Numbered from the stretch's first letter, positions 1-8,876 are shown. The stretch is DNA of 64,000 nt from Chloroflexota bacterium (GCA_026709625.1 JAPOSR010000052.1:1-64000), one strand, 5' to 3'. The notes: generated from the sequence alone by a model not told the origin. Numbers and translations are program-made.

Positions 1-480
1 TGTCGGGTTTGCTGCTAGAGCTCAATTTGACACCGTCCGTCAGCGAAGCTCTGAACCAAAATTTGAAATCTTATAGTACAAAAATTTATGCCTCTGAGCG
101 TGCGATCTTTGATCTTTGCGTCAAAAAAGCAAAGCTGCCTAAAAAATATATTATTGAGCGCATTAAAGAAGATAAACTCAACTATCCCCTAGGTTTGAGT
201 CTACTACGCTCAAAATACGGTAAAGCCTTACAACCCTATAAAGACATATTACTGAGAGAGCAAAACAAAATGGCTCAAATTGAAGAGGACACGGGTCTCT
301 CTATCGCCGAAATCAAAAAGATTGATACTGCCGTCGGCTCTGCAGAGAGAAAAGCACGGCGTGCTAAAAAAGAGATGATAGAGGCAAACCTGCGATTGGT
401 CATTTCTATTGCTAAAAAATACACTAATCGCGGATTGCATTTTTTAGATCTCATACAGGAAGGCAATATCGGCTTAATCC
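1..480. other. AT-rich segment of foreign composition
   Basis: Sample 60-base rows at 61 and 181 contain about 35-42 % G+C, while the row at 541 contains about 75 %, close to the rest of the window. The boundary falls between about 440 and 500, inside the conserved region-2 codons of the sigma gene. No other part of the window shows this composition. It is best read as sequence from another genome joined through a conserved word, or as a recent gene-conversion tract. Confidence 0.7.
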
Positions 481-1085
481 GCGCCACCAACAAATTCGAG
501 TACCAACGGGGGCACAAGTTCAGCACCTATGCGACTTGGTGGATCCGCCAGGCGGTCAGCCGCGCTGTCGCCGACCAGGGACGGACAATCCGCGTGCCGG
601 TGCACATGGGCGACCAGCTCAACCGCATGCGCCGCGTGCAGCTGCAGCTGCAGCAAGAATTCGGCCGCGATGCCACGCCTGCGGAAGTCGCGCGCGAGAT
701 GGACACAACCCCCGACAAGGTCGAGAACCTGTTGGAAATCTCGCGCAGACCGGTCAGCTTGGAGTCGCCGATCGACGATGAGGGCGATTCCAGCTTTGGC
801 GACTTTGTAGAAGACAACAACAGCCCCGCGCCATCGGACGAAGTAACCACGCACCTGCTGCATACACAATTGCAGCAAGCGCTAGACAAGCTGCCTGATC
901 GTGAAGCGCAGATCCTGCGACTGCGCTATGGACTGGCGGATGGCCGCGTCTATACGCTGGAAGAAGTGGGCAACACCATCGGCGTAACCCGCGAACGTGT
1001 CCGCCAGCTGGAAGCCCAGGCGCTCAACCGGCTGCGCCAGTCATCCGCGCATGTGGTCTTGCGCGACTATCTGTACGAAGTTTGA
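3..1085 (+). CDS. RNA polymerase sigma-70 factor (RpoD/SigA-like), 5' partial, probably chimeric
   Basis: Primary-type sigma factor that directs RNA polymerase to promoters. The frame is open to the left edge, so the N-terminus is missing; a TTG at 9 is the first possible start but need not be real. Region 2 is visible ([18 protein letters not shown], then [11 protein letters not shown], then [12 protein letters not shown]), followed by regions 3 and 4 with the helix-turn-helix [20 protein letters not shown]. The first ~480 bases are AT-rich with AAA/TTT-heavy codons, and the encoded stretch ([34 protein letters not shown]) reads like gammaproteobacterial RpoD. From about 480 on the DNA is GC-rich like the rest of the window. 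The switch lies in the most conserved part of the gene, which points to a mis-assembly joining two organisms' rpoD genes, although real recombination cannot be excluded. Confidence 0.85.
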   Translation, partial: SGLLLELNLTPSVSEALNQNLKSYSTKIYASERAIFDLCVKKAKLPKKYIIERIKEDKLNYPLGLSLLRSKYGKALQPYKDILLREQNKMAQIEEDTGLSIAEIKKIDTAVGSAERKARRAKKEMIEANLRLVISIAKKYTNRGLHFLDLIQEGNIGLIRATNKFEYQRGHKFSTYATWWIRQAVSRAVADQGRTIRVPVHMGDQLNRMRRVQLQLQQEFGRDATPAEVAREMDTTPDKVENLLEISRRPVSLESPIDDEGDSSFGDFVEDNNSPAPSDEVTTHLLHTQLQQALDKLPDREAQILRLRYGLADGRVYTLEEVGNTIGVTRERVRQLEAQALNRLRQSSAHVVLRDYLYEV

Positions 1086-1210
1086 CCGCGAATCTGCCGC
1101 AAGAGCAAGGGGGGCTTGGCATTTGTCTTGTACAGTAGCCTCGCTTGGCTCGCCGCGAGGTCCTTCTTTGTGGGGCGGCTCGCCATTCTGATAATGAAGC
1201 GCGGGGCGCT

Positions 1211-1801
1211 ATGCTGAACAGCCAAGAACAGATTCCCAAGCAGCGCTCAGCGCTTGACCCGGCCAAGCTCATATTCCGCGATGCGGTTGAAGATGATCTG
1301 CCGCGCTGCCTGACGCTCGATACCAGCTTTCATTCCGACTATGTTTGGCAGATGAATGTGAACGACGGCGGCGACGAGATCCATGTCAACTGCCGCCGGC
1401 AGCGCCTGCCCCGCCAGTTGATTGCCCGGCACCCAGTAGACGAGCGGCGCCTGCGGTCGGCGCTGCGGATGGACCATTGCTTTGCCGTGGTCGAAGACCC
1501 ATCCAGCCGACAGATCGTGGGCTATGTCACCATGCGGCTGGGCTTAAGCGGTCGAGTCTTCTATCTGCAAGATTTGGTCGTCGACCTGCCCCATCGGCGG
1601 CGCAGCCTGGGCGCTCGACTGGTGCATGTGGCGCGCGTATGGGCGAGCGAGTTTCGCTTGCAGCAGATCATCTTCGAGATCCCCACCACCAACTATCCCG
1701 CTATCCGCTTTGCCCAGGCGCAGGGTTTCACATTTTGTGGCTTCAACGACCATCACTTCGCCAATCGCGAGATCGCGCTTTTCTTCAGCTTGTCGATTTG
1801 A
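1211..1801 (+). CDS. GNAT-family N-acetyltransferase
   Basis: A 196-residue protein of the GCN5-related acetyltransferase fold. It would move an acetyl group from acetyl-CoA to an amine; the substrate is unknown. The acetyl-CoA-binding region is visible as LQDLVVDLPHRRRSLGARLV (beta-4 followed by the R/Q-x-x-G-x-G/A type loop and helix), then FEIPTTNYPAIRFAQAQGF, which matches the usual N-x-x-A-x-x-x-Y/A-x-x-x-G-F ending. I chose the ATG at 1211 because the longer frame from 1145 has no family-like sequence before it. A possible -10 (GATAAT, 1190-1195) lies just upstream, giving a very short leader. It stands alone after the sigma gene. Confidence 0.75.
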   Translation: MLNSQEQIPKQRSALDPAKLIFRDAVEDDLPRCLTLDTSFHSDYVWQMNVNDGGDEIHVNCRRQRLPRQLIARHPVDERRLRSALRMDHCFAVVEDPSSRQIVGYVTMRLGLSGRVFYLQDLVVDLPHRRRSLGARLVHVARVWASEFRLQQIIFEIPTTNYPAIRFAQAQGFTFCGFNDHHFANREIALFFSLSI

Positions 1802-1872
1802 GGCGCGCCGTTGCGGTCATCATGTGGCTCTGCTTGTAAAATAAACCGCGACATGATGGTCGGCAGCGCGGA

Positions 1873-3831
1873 TTGCCACACAGGCGGCTGCGCTGTCATC
1901 TGCGCAAAGCCAACCTGCTGCGAGGCGCGACCGACTTGGATCTGCTCACTGAATTGCTGCTGGCGGTCAACGAAACCCTGACGGCTGGCAATGCCCTGAC
2001 TGCCGTATCGCTGCTGCTGTTCAACCTGACGCGCAATTTGAACAACCGCGTGGCAAAGGCGGGGGCGGCGGTGTTGGCCTGCGTGACTGTCGCCTATGTC
2101 GCTGATGCGTTCATCTCGCTAGAGCCCGAGCGCGCCGCTCACGAAATCGCCTCGCGCTTGCAGTGGGTCGGCATCGCTTTTGTCCCGGCGACTTTGGCGC
2201 ACCTGTCCGATGCGCTGCTGGCGACGACAGGCTTGCCATCGCGCGGGCGGCGTCTGCGCGCGCTGCGTCTGCTCTATTTTGTTGGCGCGGGTTTCTTGCT
2301 GGCGGCGGCGTTTTCCGATTCTCTATTTCGGTTTGTGCTGGCCGGGGACGAGCTGAGCATCGTCGCCGCGCCGCTGTTCGCGCTGTATTTGCTGTACTTT
2401 GGGCTGGCCAGCGGCTTCGCGTTCTACAATGTGCAGCGAGCGCGGAAACGGTGCTTAACTCGCGCCAGCGCCAGCCGCATGGCTTATTTGCAGATCGCCT
2501 TCTTGACGCCGGCGCTGGGGATCTTCCCGTATTCGGTCTTGTTGAACCCCGGCGATGAATTTTCGCTGTTTGGCTTGCTGCTCATCAACACAGCCAACAT
2601 CGTCATCATTTTGATGCTGCTCTTCTTGTCCTACCCGCTCTATTTTTTCGGCTCAGACATCCCCGATCGCCTGGTCAAAAAACAACTGCTGGACTTTTTG
2701 CTGCGTGGGCCAGCAACCGGCTTAATCGCGCTGGCGGTCGTCAATTTCACTGCGCAGGCAACGCGCATATTGAGCCTGCGCGGCGACAACTTTACGGCGC
2801 CAGCGGTGGTTGGCGCGGTGTTGCTGTGGCAGTGGTTTGTTTCGCTCGCCCTGCCCTACATCGAAAAGCTCTTTATTTATCGCGACGAAGATGGCGAGCA
2901 GATCAGCAAATTGCAAACGCTGGGCGACCGTGTGCTGACCAACAGCGACCTCAGCCAGCTCATCGCGGCGACAACCGAATCGATCTGCGACTATCTGCGC
3001 ATCGACCGCGCCTTTGTCATCAGCTTCGAACGCGCCCAACCAGAATTTATCAGCAAAGTCGGCAGCCTGGGCTTTGACGAGTCGCAGCTGTTGAAAGAGA
3101 CCCAGCTGCTCGAACACAGCGGCGAAGCGCAGCTGGCAGAACCCCTGCACTGGCGCGACTATGCCTTGATCGCCCTGCACAGCAACCGTGTCGGCTCAGA
3201 AGGAACGCAGGCGCTGCCAATCGGCGTTCTGGGCGTGCGCAACAGCAGCGATGAGCTGGCAGAGGAGGTCGCCAGCGGCCATCTTCGCGCTTTTATCCGC
3301 CGCGTCGAAACCACCCTCGACGACATGCGCTTGCAGTCCGAAATGTACAACTTGATGGAAGGCTTGCTGCCACAATTCCAGATGACGCGGTCGCGAGCGC
3401 TGCAATTGGAATATCGTCAGGCGATTCATGCCTTGCCCAGCCACAGAGCCCTGCCCGAGCGCGATGAATTATTTGAGCAGGTGCGCGCCGCGCTGCGACA
3501 TTATTGGGGTGGCAGCGGCATCACCCAGAGCAACCTTGTCAAGCTGAAGGTGGTGCAAAGCCGCATCCGCCAGGGCGACCAGACGCCGGTCAATGCGCTG
3601 CGCAAGCTGCTGGAAGATTCGATCAGCGAGCTGCGGCCGCAAGGCGAGCGCAAAATGATGAGCCCCGAATGGACGCTCTACAACATCTTGCAGCTGCGCT
3701 TCCTAGAAAACCGCAAAGTGCGCGAAGTGGCGCGGCGCTTGAGCATGAGCGAAGCCGACCTCTATCGCAAACAGCGCGTGGCGATACAGGCAGTCACTGA
3801 TCTGATCTTGCAGCAAGAGCGGCAACAATAG
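1873..3831 (+). CDS. Membrane 7TM-GAF protein with C-terminal helix-turn-helix-like segment
   Basis: Predicted sensor of about 650 residues, not a named protein. Residues ~20-330 contain about seven to eight hydrophobic segments resembling the 7TM input module of some histidine kinases. Residues ~335-490 look like a GAF domain (LGDRVLTNSDLSQLIAATTE; DYLRIDRAFVISFE). The C-terminal ~110 residues contain a helix-turn-helix-like stretch (NRKVREVARRLSMSEADLYR) of sigma-4/LuxR flavour. No kinase motifs (H-box, N or G boxes) are visible, so it is likely a one-component membrane-bound regulator. The start is uncertain: no ATG lies near the 5' end, and TTG at 1873 or in-frame TTG at 1936 are options. 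It ends just before ftsK, but a -10-like element within the ftsK frame suggests separate transcription. Confidence 0.6.
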   Translation: MPHRRLRCHLRKANLLRGATDLDLLTELLLAVNETLTAGNALTAVSLLLFNLTRNLNNRVAKAGAAVLACVTVAYVADAFISLEPERAAHEIASRLQWVGIAFVPATLAHLSDALLATTGLPSRGRRLRALRLLYFVGAGFLLAAAFSDSLFRFVLAGDELSIVAAPLFALYLLYFGLASGFAFYNVQRARKRCLTRASASRMAYLQIAFLTPALGIFPYSVLLNPGDEFSLFGLLLINTANIVIILMLLFLSYPLYFFGSDIPDRLVKKQLLDFLLRGPATGLIALAVVNFTAQATRILSLRGDNFTAPAVVGAVLLWQWFVSLALPYIEKLFIYRDEDGEQISKLQTLGDRVLTNSDLSQLIAATTESICDYLRIDRAFVISFERAQPEFISKVGSLGFDESQLLKETQLLEHSGEAQLAEPLHWRDYALIALHSNRVGSEGTQALPIGVLGVRNSSDELAEEVASGHLRAFIRRVETTLDDMRLQSEMYNLMEGLLPQFQMTRSRALQLEYRQAIHALPSHRALPERDELFEQVRAALRHYWGGSGITQSNLVKLKVVQSRIRQGDQTPVNALRKLLEDSISELRPQGERKMMSPEWTLYNILQLRFLENRKVREVARRLSMSEADLYRKQRVAIQAVTDLILQQERQQ

Positions 3832-3880
3832 AAAGACATTTTGCCAGTTATTTTGTCCAGCGATGCCAATCAAGCTAGGG

Positions 3881-3886
3881 TATACT
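3881..3886 (+). promoter_or_regulatory. Possible -10 box for the ftsK-like gene
   Basis: TATACT lies inside the longest ftsK frame but 33 bases before the in-frame GTG at 3919. No convincing -35 is seen at 16-18 bp. If used, transcription would begin near 3893 and the GTG at 3919 would be the start codon. Confidence 0.3.
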
Positions 3887-3918
3887 GGTGGGCAGCCGGT
3901 CGCAGATCTGTGGGTCGT

Positions 3919-6435
3919 GTGGAAGTGCAGCAGCCAGACAAAACGCTATCGCCCGATGCAGCCGCGGCGTATATGCCAGTGACGCAGGCTTCTGCCGATG
4001 AAGTCATCCGCGCGCTGGACGATGCGCCGCCAGAATTCGACTTTTGGCAGGACCTCCGCGAAAGCATGCCGCCCTGGATCAGCGAAGTGGTCGGCTTTGC
4101 GCTAATTGTCTTTGGCATTTTGTCATTTATTTCGCTATTTGTAGCTGGCGATGCGCTGGTGGCTGTGAGTTGGGCGGCGATGCTGACTTCGCTCTGCGGC
4201 GACGGCGCGATATTCGTGGCGGGCGCGCTTTTTGCCATGGGCGCTGTGCTGTGGCTGCCCAAAGCCGGCATCCGCCTCTTGCTCACTGCCGGGCAGATGC
4301 TGGCGCTCGAGCTGGCATTTTTGTCCTTGCTGGCTATCTTGCACCTGGGCAGCGGCGAAAGCGAATTGCGGGCGCTGGCGCGGTCGGGCGGCGGCGGCGG
4401 GATGATCGGCTGGGGGCTGAGTTATCCCTTCTACTGGATCTTGGGCAGAGAGCTGGCGCTCGGTCTCTTCGGGCTGGTTGTGGGGGTCAGCAGCATCTTC
4501 GCGCTGGGCCTGCGTGGCAGCGCGCTAGCGAAGGCTTTGGCGCGGCTGGGTGACCGTCTGCAGCAGGCAAGCAAGCGCGCAGGCCCCGAAACGCCGCCGC
4601 CAAGCGACCGTGTGCGAGCGCTGTACAAGCAGTTGGTCGAGCAGCCCGGCTATCGAAAGCCGATTATGCGCATCCGCCCCAATCCCGGCAGCTTGCCCGA
4701 GCAACCGGGCTTGCAGCCAGAAAGCAGCGGCGCGGCTGGCTCCGTTATCGAGCGCATCCGCCCCAACCCAGCTCGCCCGCGGCCGGCGCCAGATGTCGAT
4801 TCGCCCACGAACAGTTTCAGCGAGCCAGCGGTGAGTGAAGCGCGGAAAGCTATCGAAACTGTGCAAAAGCGGCGCGCGCGCAATGCCGCCAGACGCAGCC
4901 AAAACGCCCCGGTCGACAGCGCGGAAATCTGGCGCAACTCGCTGCCGGACATCGACTGCTTGACCGCGCTGGATTTGAACATGCCTGACGCAGAGGAGAC
5001 CGGACACAATGCGCAGCTGATTGAGAATACGCTGCTGGAGTTTGATCTCGATGTAACAGTCGCCGCGGCGCAGGTGGGTCCCACAGTAACACGCTATGCG
5101 CTGCAGCCGCACAAAGACGATGGCACAGAGCGCGTCCGCATGAGCAAGATCGCCAGCTATTCGCGAGATCTGGCGCTGGCGCTGGCGGCGAAACGGCTGC
5201 GCATGGAAACGCCCGTGCCGGGCACGAACTTCATGGGCATCGAAGTGCCCAACCGCGAGCCGAGCACAGTCGCGCTGCGCAATGTGCTGCAAAGCGAAGA
5301 TTATCGCCAACAAGCGGCAGCTGACGCGGGGCTGCTCATCCCACTGGGCAGAGATGTGACGGGCGCGCCGGTCGCTTTTGACCTCGCGCAGATGCCGCAC
5401 CTGCTCATCGCCGGCGCGACTGGCTCTGGCAAGTCGGTTTGCATGGCGGCGATTGCCACTGCGCTGCTGATGCGGTTTTCGCCAGCCGACCTGCGCCTGG
5501 TGATGCTCGACCCAAAGATGGTGGAGCTGGCGCGCTTCAATGGAATCCCGCATTTGCTGGGACCGGTCGAGATCGTGCCCGAGCGCATCGTCGGCGTATT
5601 AAACTGGTGCGTCCGCGAGATGGAACGGCGCTACAAACTGCTCGAACAGCGGGGCGCGAAGCAGCTCGATGCGTACAACGCCGGGCTGAATAGCGATGCT
5701 CGCGCGGCTGAGCGGCTGCCGCGGATCGTCATTTTGATCGACGAAATCGGCGATTTGATGCTCACCAGCCCAGAAGAAACACAAGAGTCGGTCGGTCGCC
5801 TGGCGCAAAAAGCCCGCGCAGTGGGCATGCACTTGATCGTCGCCACTCAGCGGCCCAGCGTCAATATCATCACCGGCGTCATCAAAGCCAATTTCCCGGC
5901 GCGCATTGGCTTTGCGGTTGCCAGTGGCGGCGATTCGCGGGTGATCATCGACCGCGCCGGCGCAGAGAATCTGCTGGGACGCGGCGATATGCTCTTCGCA
6001 TCGCCCGATGCCGCTGCTCCGCGGCGTCTGCAGGGCTGCTTTGTATCCGAAGACGATGTCCGCGAGGTCGTCCAGCATTGGCGCGATGAGTTGGTGCTGC
6101 GCAAGAAAGCTGGTGTGCTTCCCGCCAAAATCAGCGCGCCGTGGGAAGGCGCTTTGAAGCGGCGACAGCTCCTCAGCGAGACCGACCCCATGCTGGAAGA
6201 TGTGCTGCGGCTGGTCACAGCCAGTGGCGAGGCATCGGCATCGCTGCTCCAGCGCAAGCTCGGCTTGGGCTATCCGCGCGCCGCCCGCATCATCGACCTG
6301 CTGGAAGGGCTGGGCGCAGTCGGCGAAGAGACAAACGCGAGACGCAGCCGCCCGGTCATTATTCCGCCAGGCGCCGACCCGCTGCAATTTGTGCTCAGCC
6401 GCTATCAGCCCGGCCATTCACTTGGACTAGGGTAA
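3919..6435 (+). CDS. ftsK: FtsK/SpoIIIE-family DNA translocase
   Basis: ATP-driven DNA pump that moves chromosome ends through the closing septum and is membrane-anchored. Residues ~55-215 hold about four transmembrane segments, followed by a proline-rich linker to ~residue 340 and then the alpha/beta motor. Walker A GATGSGKS is near residue 499 and Walker B IVILIDEIGDL near 604. The Q-R-P-S-V-N-I-ITGVIKANFPARI stretch is typical of the family. A C-terminal winged-helix gamma domain (EDVLRLVTASGEASASLLQR, then YPRAARIIDLLEGLG) would read KOPS/SRS-like sites. The frame is open from TTG 3841; I prefer GTG 3919 because of the -10-like element at 3881. The stop overlaps the next ATG (TAATG), so the two genes are translationally coupled. 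Confidence 0.9.
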   Translation: MEVQQPDKTLSPDAAAAYMPVTQASADEVIRALDDAPPEFDFWQDLRESMPPWISEVVGFALIVFGILSFISLFVAGDALVAVSWAAMLTSLCGDGAIFVAGALFAMGAVLWLPKAGIRLLLTAGQMLALELAFLSLLAILHLGSGESELRALARSGGGGGMIGWGLSYPFYWILGRELALGLFGLVVGVSSIFALGLRGSALAKALARLGDRLQQASKRAGPETPPPSDRVRALYKQLVEQPGYRKPIMRIRPNPGSLPEQPGLQPESSGAAGSVIERIRPNPARPRPAPDVDSPTNSFSEPAVSEARKAIETVQKRRARNAARRSQNAPVDSAEIWRNSLPDIDCLTALDLNMPDAEETGHNAQLIENTLLEFDLDVTVAAAQVGPTVTRYALQPHKDDGTERVRMSKIASYSRDLALALAAKRLRMETPVPGTNFMGIEVPNREPSTVALRNVLQSEDYRQQAAADAGLLIPLGRDVTGAPVAFDLAQMPHLLIAGATGSGKSVCMAAIATALLMRFSPADLRLVMLDPKMVELARFNGIPHLLGPVEIVPERIVGVLNWCVREMERRYKLLEQRGAKQLDAYNAGLNSDARAAERLPRIVILIDEIGDLMLTSPEETQESVGRLAQKARAVGMHLIVATQRPSVNIITGVIKANFPARIGFAVASGGDSRVIIDRAGAENLLGRGDMLFASPDAAAPRRLQGCFVSEDDVREVVQHWRDELVLRKKAGVLPAKISAPWEGALKRRQLLSETDPMLEDVLRLVTASGEASASLLQRKLGLGYPRAARIIDLLEGLGAVGEETNARRSRPVIIPPGADPLQFVLSRYQPGHSLGLG

Positions 6436-7391
6436 TGTCAAAGCAGCCCACAGAAAATCGCCGCAGCCTCGCGCAAGTGAGCCGCACCCTGCGCAGCGTC
6501 ATCGAAGCCGAGACGCTTGAGCGCTACTTCTGGACCAGCGGCATTATCCAGCGATATTATCTGTCCGACCTGGGGCATGGCTACTTCGACTTGGTCGATG
6601 ACAACATGCGCATCCGCTGCATGCTGCATGAAGAACGGCGCGGCAATATCCAGTTCGAGCTGGAAAACAACCTGGAAGTCGAAGTCTATGGCGATGTGCG
6701 CTTCTATGAGCGTCGGTCGGAGATGCAGATTTTCGTGCGCGACATCCGCTTGAACGCTGCGGCGATAGCCAAGCAGCCAGCCATCGACCGATTGCGCGCC
6801 GCCGGGCTGTACCCGCCGCGGAAACGACCGCCGCCCCAGCGCATCCGCCGCATCGGCTGCATCAGCGGACGCAGCAGCCGCGCCATCGGCGACTTTGAAA
6901 CTGCCTATCAAAGCGCGGGAGAGCGAGGGGTATTGGCGCCGCTTAGCTGGGAGTATGCGCTGCTGAAGGGCGAGCGCGCCGCGCAATTAATCACCGATGC
7001 CATCTATGCGCTGGATGCGACAGCCGATATCGACGCCATTGCGATTGTCCGTGGCGGCGGACGTTTTGATGATTTTGCCGCCTTCGACTCGTTCCTGGTC
7101 GCCCAAGCCATCAGCCAATGCCAGACCTTTGTTGTGACAGGCATCGGGCATCATCGCGACCAAACCTTGTCTGATCAGGTCGCTGATCATGCCGCCGCAA
7201 CGCCGACCGCCGCCGCCCACTTTCTGGCGAGCCGCTGTTTGAGCGCCGAGAGCAATTTCTCGCCCGAAGCGCCAGACAATGCCCAATCAACGAAATCCAA
7301 CAAGGTTTTGCGGGTGATTGTCGCAGTTGTGGTCGTGATTGTGGTCACCATTGCGGCGCTGGGGATTATTCTGCTGCGCGCGTCAATGTAG
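6435..7391 (+). CDS. Exonuclease VII large subunit-like protein, truncated and membrane-anchored
   Basis: A 318-residue protein related to XseA. An N-terminal OB-fold part is seen at ~residues 30-120 (YYLSDLGHGYFDLVDDNMRI; EVEVYGDVRFYERRSEMQIF). A catalytic-core remnant follows (IVRGGGRFDDFAAFDS near residue 205; VTGIGHHRDQTLSDQVADH; ATPTAAAHFL). Canonical XseA reads GHE-T-D-x-T-I-x-D-x-V-A-D-x-R-A-x-T-P-S-x-A-A-E, so the core is recognisable with substitutions (GHE becomes GHH). The ~150-residue coiled-coil C-terminus of XseA, which binds XseB, is absent. It is replaced by a single hydrophobic segment (about residues 291-314, VLRVIVAVVVVIVVTIAALG). No xseB is nearby. The start ATG overlaps the ftsK stop. 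It may be a divergent nuclease at the septum or an inactive relative. Confidence 0.7.
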   Translation: MSKQPTENRRSLAQVSRTLRSVIEAETLERYFWTSGIIQRYYLSDLGHGYFDLVDDNMRIRCMLHEERRGNIQFELENNLEVEVYGDVRFYERRSEMQIFVRDIRLNAAAIAKQPAIDRLRAAGLYPPRKRPPPQRIRRIGCISGRSSRAIGDFETAYQSAGERGVLAPLSWEYALLKGERAAQLITDAIYALDATADIDAIAIVRGGGRFDDFAAFDSFLVAQAISQCQTFVVTGIGHHRDQTLSDQVADHAAATPTAAAHFLASRCLSAESNFSPEAPDNAQSTKSNKVLRVIVAVVVVIVVTIAALGIILLRASM

Positions 7392-7404
7392 GCGGATCGA
7401 TACA

Positions 7405-8094
7405 TCACAACAGCAAGCGGGGCTGGCTTGATTGCGCAGGCGCGATCAACGCGGGGTGGTCCTTGCGCGCATCGTTCACATGCGCAGACACTTCGTGGTA
7501 TCTCAATTGTTCATCGCGCGGGCCAGCCATCAGCGGCTGCCATTCGGACGGCGTCAATCCACGCGGCGCAAGCCACAGCGCATAATCAGCTGGTTCGAGA
7601 ATGACCGCCATGCGTTGGTGGATGGGGCGAATGCGCTGGTTGGCTGCGGTGGTCAGGATTGCGCAGCTATGCAGCCAGTTGCCCCGCGCGTCTTGCCAAC
7701 GTTCCCACAAGCCCGCAAAAGCGAAGAGGTCGCGCTGGGCATGTTGGATGTACACAGGCGTTTTTCGTCCGCCTTGGGGCATCCATTCATAATAGCCATC
7801 GGCGGGGATCAAGCAGCGGCGGCGTCTGAATGCGCTGCGAAACGCGGGCTTTTCATGCGCAGTTTCAGAGCGCGCGTTGACCATGCGGCTGCCAATTTTT
7901 GGGTCCTTTGCCCAGGCCGGCACGAAGCCCCACTTCATCTTGGCAAGCGCTTTGGGCTGCTGGTTGGCGATGACAGCCACTGACTGCGTCGGGGCGATGT
8001 TAGAGCGCGGGCCAGCCCAGTTTTCCGCGCTGGCAAGAGCAAAGGCGCGCTGGATGGATTCCGCGTCGGCTCGCAGTGTATAGCGCGCGCACAC
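7405..8094 (-). CDS. SRAP-domain (YedK/HMCES-type) abasic-site crosslinking protein
   Basis: A 229-residue SOS-response-associated peptidase family protein. It shields abasic sites in single-stranded DNA by forming a thiazolidine link through its N-terminal cysteine. The start is decided by the chemistry: GTG at 8094 is followed directly by a Cys codon (fM-C-A-R-Y-T-L), so removal of Met exposes Cys2; the family consensus is M-C-G-R-Y/F. Other hallmarks are MVNARSETAHEKPAFR, RRRCLIPADGYYEW (active-site E region) and IHQRMAVIL (active-site His). The usual Gly3 is Ala here. The frame upstream of GTG is arginine-rich read-through of the next gene. It sits just after the small membrane gene 8099-8359. 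Confidence 0.88.
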   Translation of the reverse strand: MCARYTLRADAESIQRAFALASAENWAGPRSNIAPTQSVAVIANQQPKALAKMKWGFVPAWAKDPKIGSRMVNARSETAHEKPAFRSAFRRRRCLIPADGYYEWMPQGGRKTPVYIQHAQRDLFAFAGLWERWQDARGNWLHSCAILTTAANQRIRPIHQRMAVILEPADYALWLAPRGLTPSEWQPLMAGPRDEQLRYHEVSAHVNDARKDHPALIAPAQSSQPRLLL

Positions 8095-8098
8095 TGGC

Positions 8099-8359
8099 TT
8101 ATTGCCGACGTCTTTTGTCTGGCTTGCCCAAGGCGGCGATCTGCCGAACCACGCCCAGCACCGCCAGCAGCACCGCCAGCGCCTGCCCGGTCGATATCGA
8201 CGCGACCGCCCCCGTTTCCGCATCGGCATTTTCTTCGGCGGCGCGCGCATACAAATAGCCGGACAGCAAGCCCACCAGCGCGCCCAACCCCAGCCCGGTC
8301 AGCAATATGCGCGCTCTTTCCACCTGCGGCTCGGCTGCGTCGTTTTGTTGATCATTCAT
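8099..8359 (-). CDS. Small membrane protein of unknown function
   Basis: 86 residues with two predicted transmembrane helices (ILLTGLGLGALVGLLSGYLY and TGQALAVLLAVLGVVRQIAA), separated by an acidic loop, and a basic tail (KPDKRRRQ). Length and topology are like AtpZ/AtpI-type small membrane proteins, but no diagnostic motif is present, so I make no assignment. Its ATG overlaps the stop of the upstream gene by 4 bp, and it lies 4 bp before the SRAP gene, so all three are likely cotranscribed. Confidence 0.6.
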   Translation of the reverse strand: MNDQQNDAAEPQVERARILLTGLGLGALVGLLSGYLYARAAEENADAETGAVASISTGQALAVLLAVLGVVRQIAALGKPDKRRRQ

Positions 8360-8799
8360 GTGTCTGCCTCGTCTTCGCTTGCTTGCGGCGGCGCGTCAAA
8401 CAAAGTGAGCAGGCTGCGCAGCGGTTCCAGGCGCACCGCCCATTCCAGGACCTGGCCATCGACCCTGCCCAGCCAGCCATCCGCTCGTTGATGAGCCGCT
8501 GCCGTCAGCGCTTCCAGCCGGCGCAAAGGCGAAGGAGCGCGGGCTGCCCAGCGGCGCATTTGGATGACCAGCGCCCATGCGCAAAGAGCCAGCGCGAACA
8601 TCAGCGCAATGGCTGGACACAGCGCCAGCAAAGTCAGCATGACATCAGCCACCAGCGCGACCTGCTCGGGAGCGGGCAGCAGCAGCACCGCAGCCACGCC
8701 CGCCAGCGCCATGAGCAGCGTCAACAAAAAAGGAGCGAAGACGCTCAGCCACAGATGTCTGCGTCGCCAGCGCTCGCTTTCCTGCCGCCGCGGATTCAT
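8356..8799 (-). CDS. Membrane protein of unknown function
   Basis: 147 residues. A basic N-terminus (NPRRQESERWRRRHLW) is followed by two long hydrophobic segments (residues ~20-42 and ~50-80) and then a cytoplasmic-looking amphipathic tail (LRRLEALTAAAHQRADGWLG) ending in acidic residues. The stop/start overlap (ATGA) with 8099-8359 indicates a two-gene translational unit upstream of the SRAP gene. I do not recognise the family. Confidence 0.6.
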   Translation of the reverse strand: MNPRRQESERWRRRHLWLSVFAPFLLTLLMALAGVAAVLLLPAPEQVALVADVMLTLLALCPAIALMFALALCAWALVIQMRRWAARAPSPLRRLEALTAAAHQRADGWLGRVDGQVLEWAVRLEPLRSLLTLFDAPPQASEDEADT

Positions 8800-8804
8800 T
8801 CGCC

Positions 8805-8833
8805 TTCCAACCCAGCCCGCTTTGCCCTAGAAT
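8805..8833 (+). promoter_or_regulatory. Candidate sigma-70 promoter for the DUF2344 gene
   Basis: TTCCAA (8805-8810), 17-bp spacer, TAGAAT (8828-8833). It lies between divergent genes, about 40 bp before the ATG at 8877. Confidence 0.4.
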
Positions 8834-8876
8834 AGTCTAGCGCAATTGCAGTCAAGAATCCACAGGGACGCGGCAA

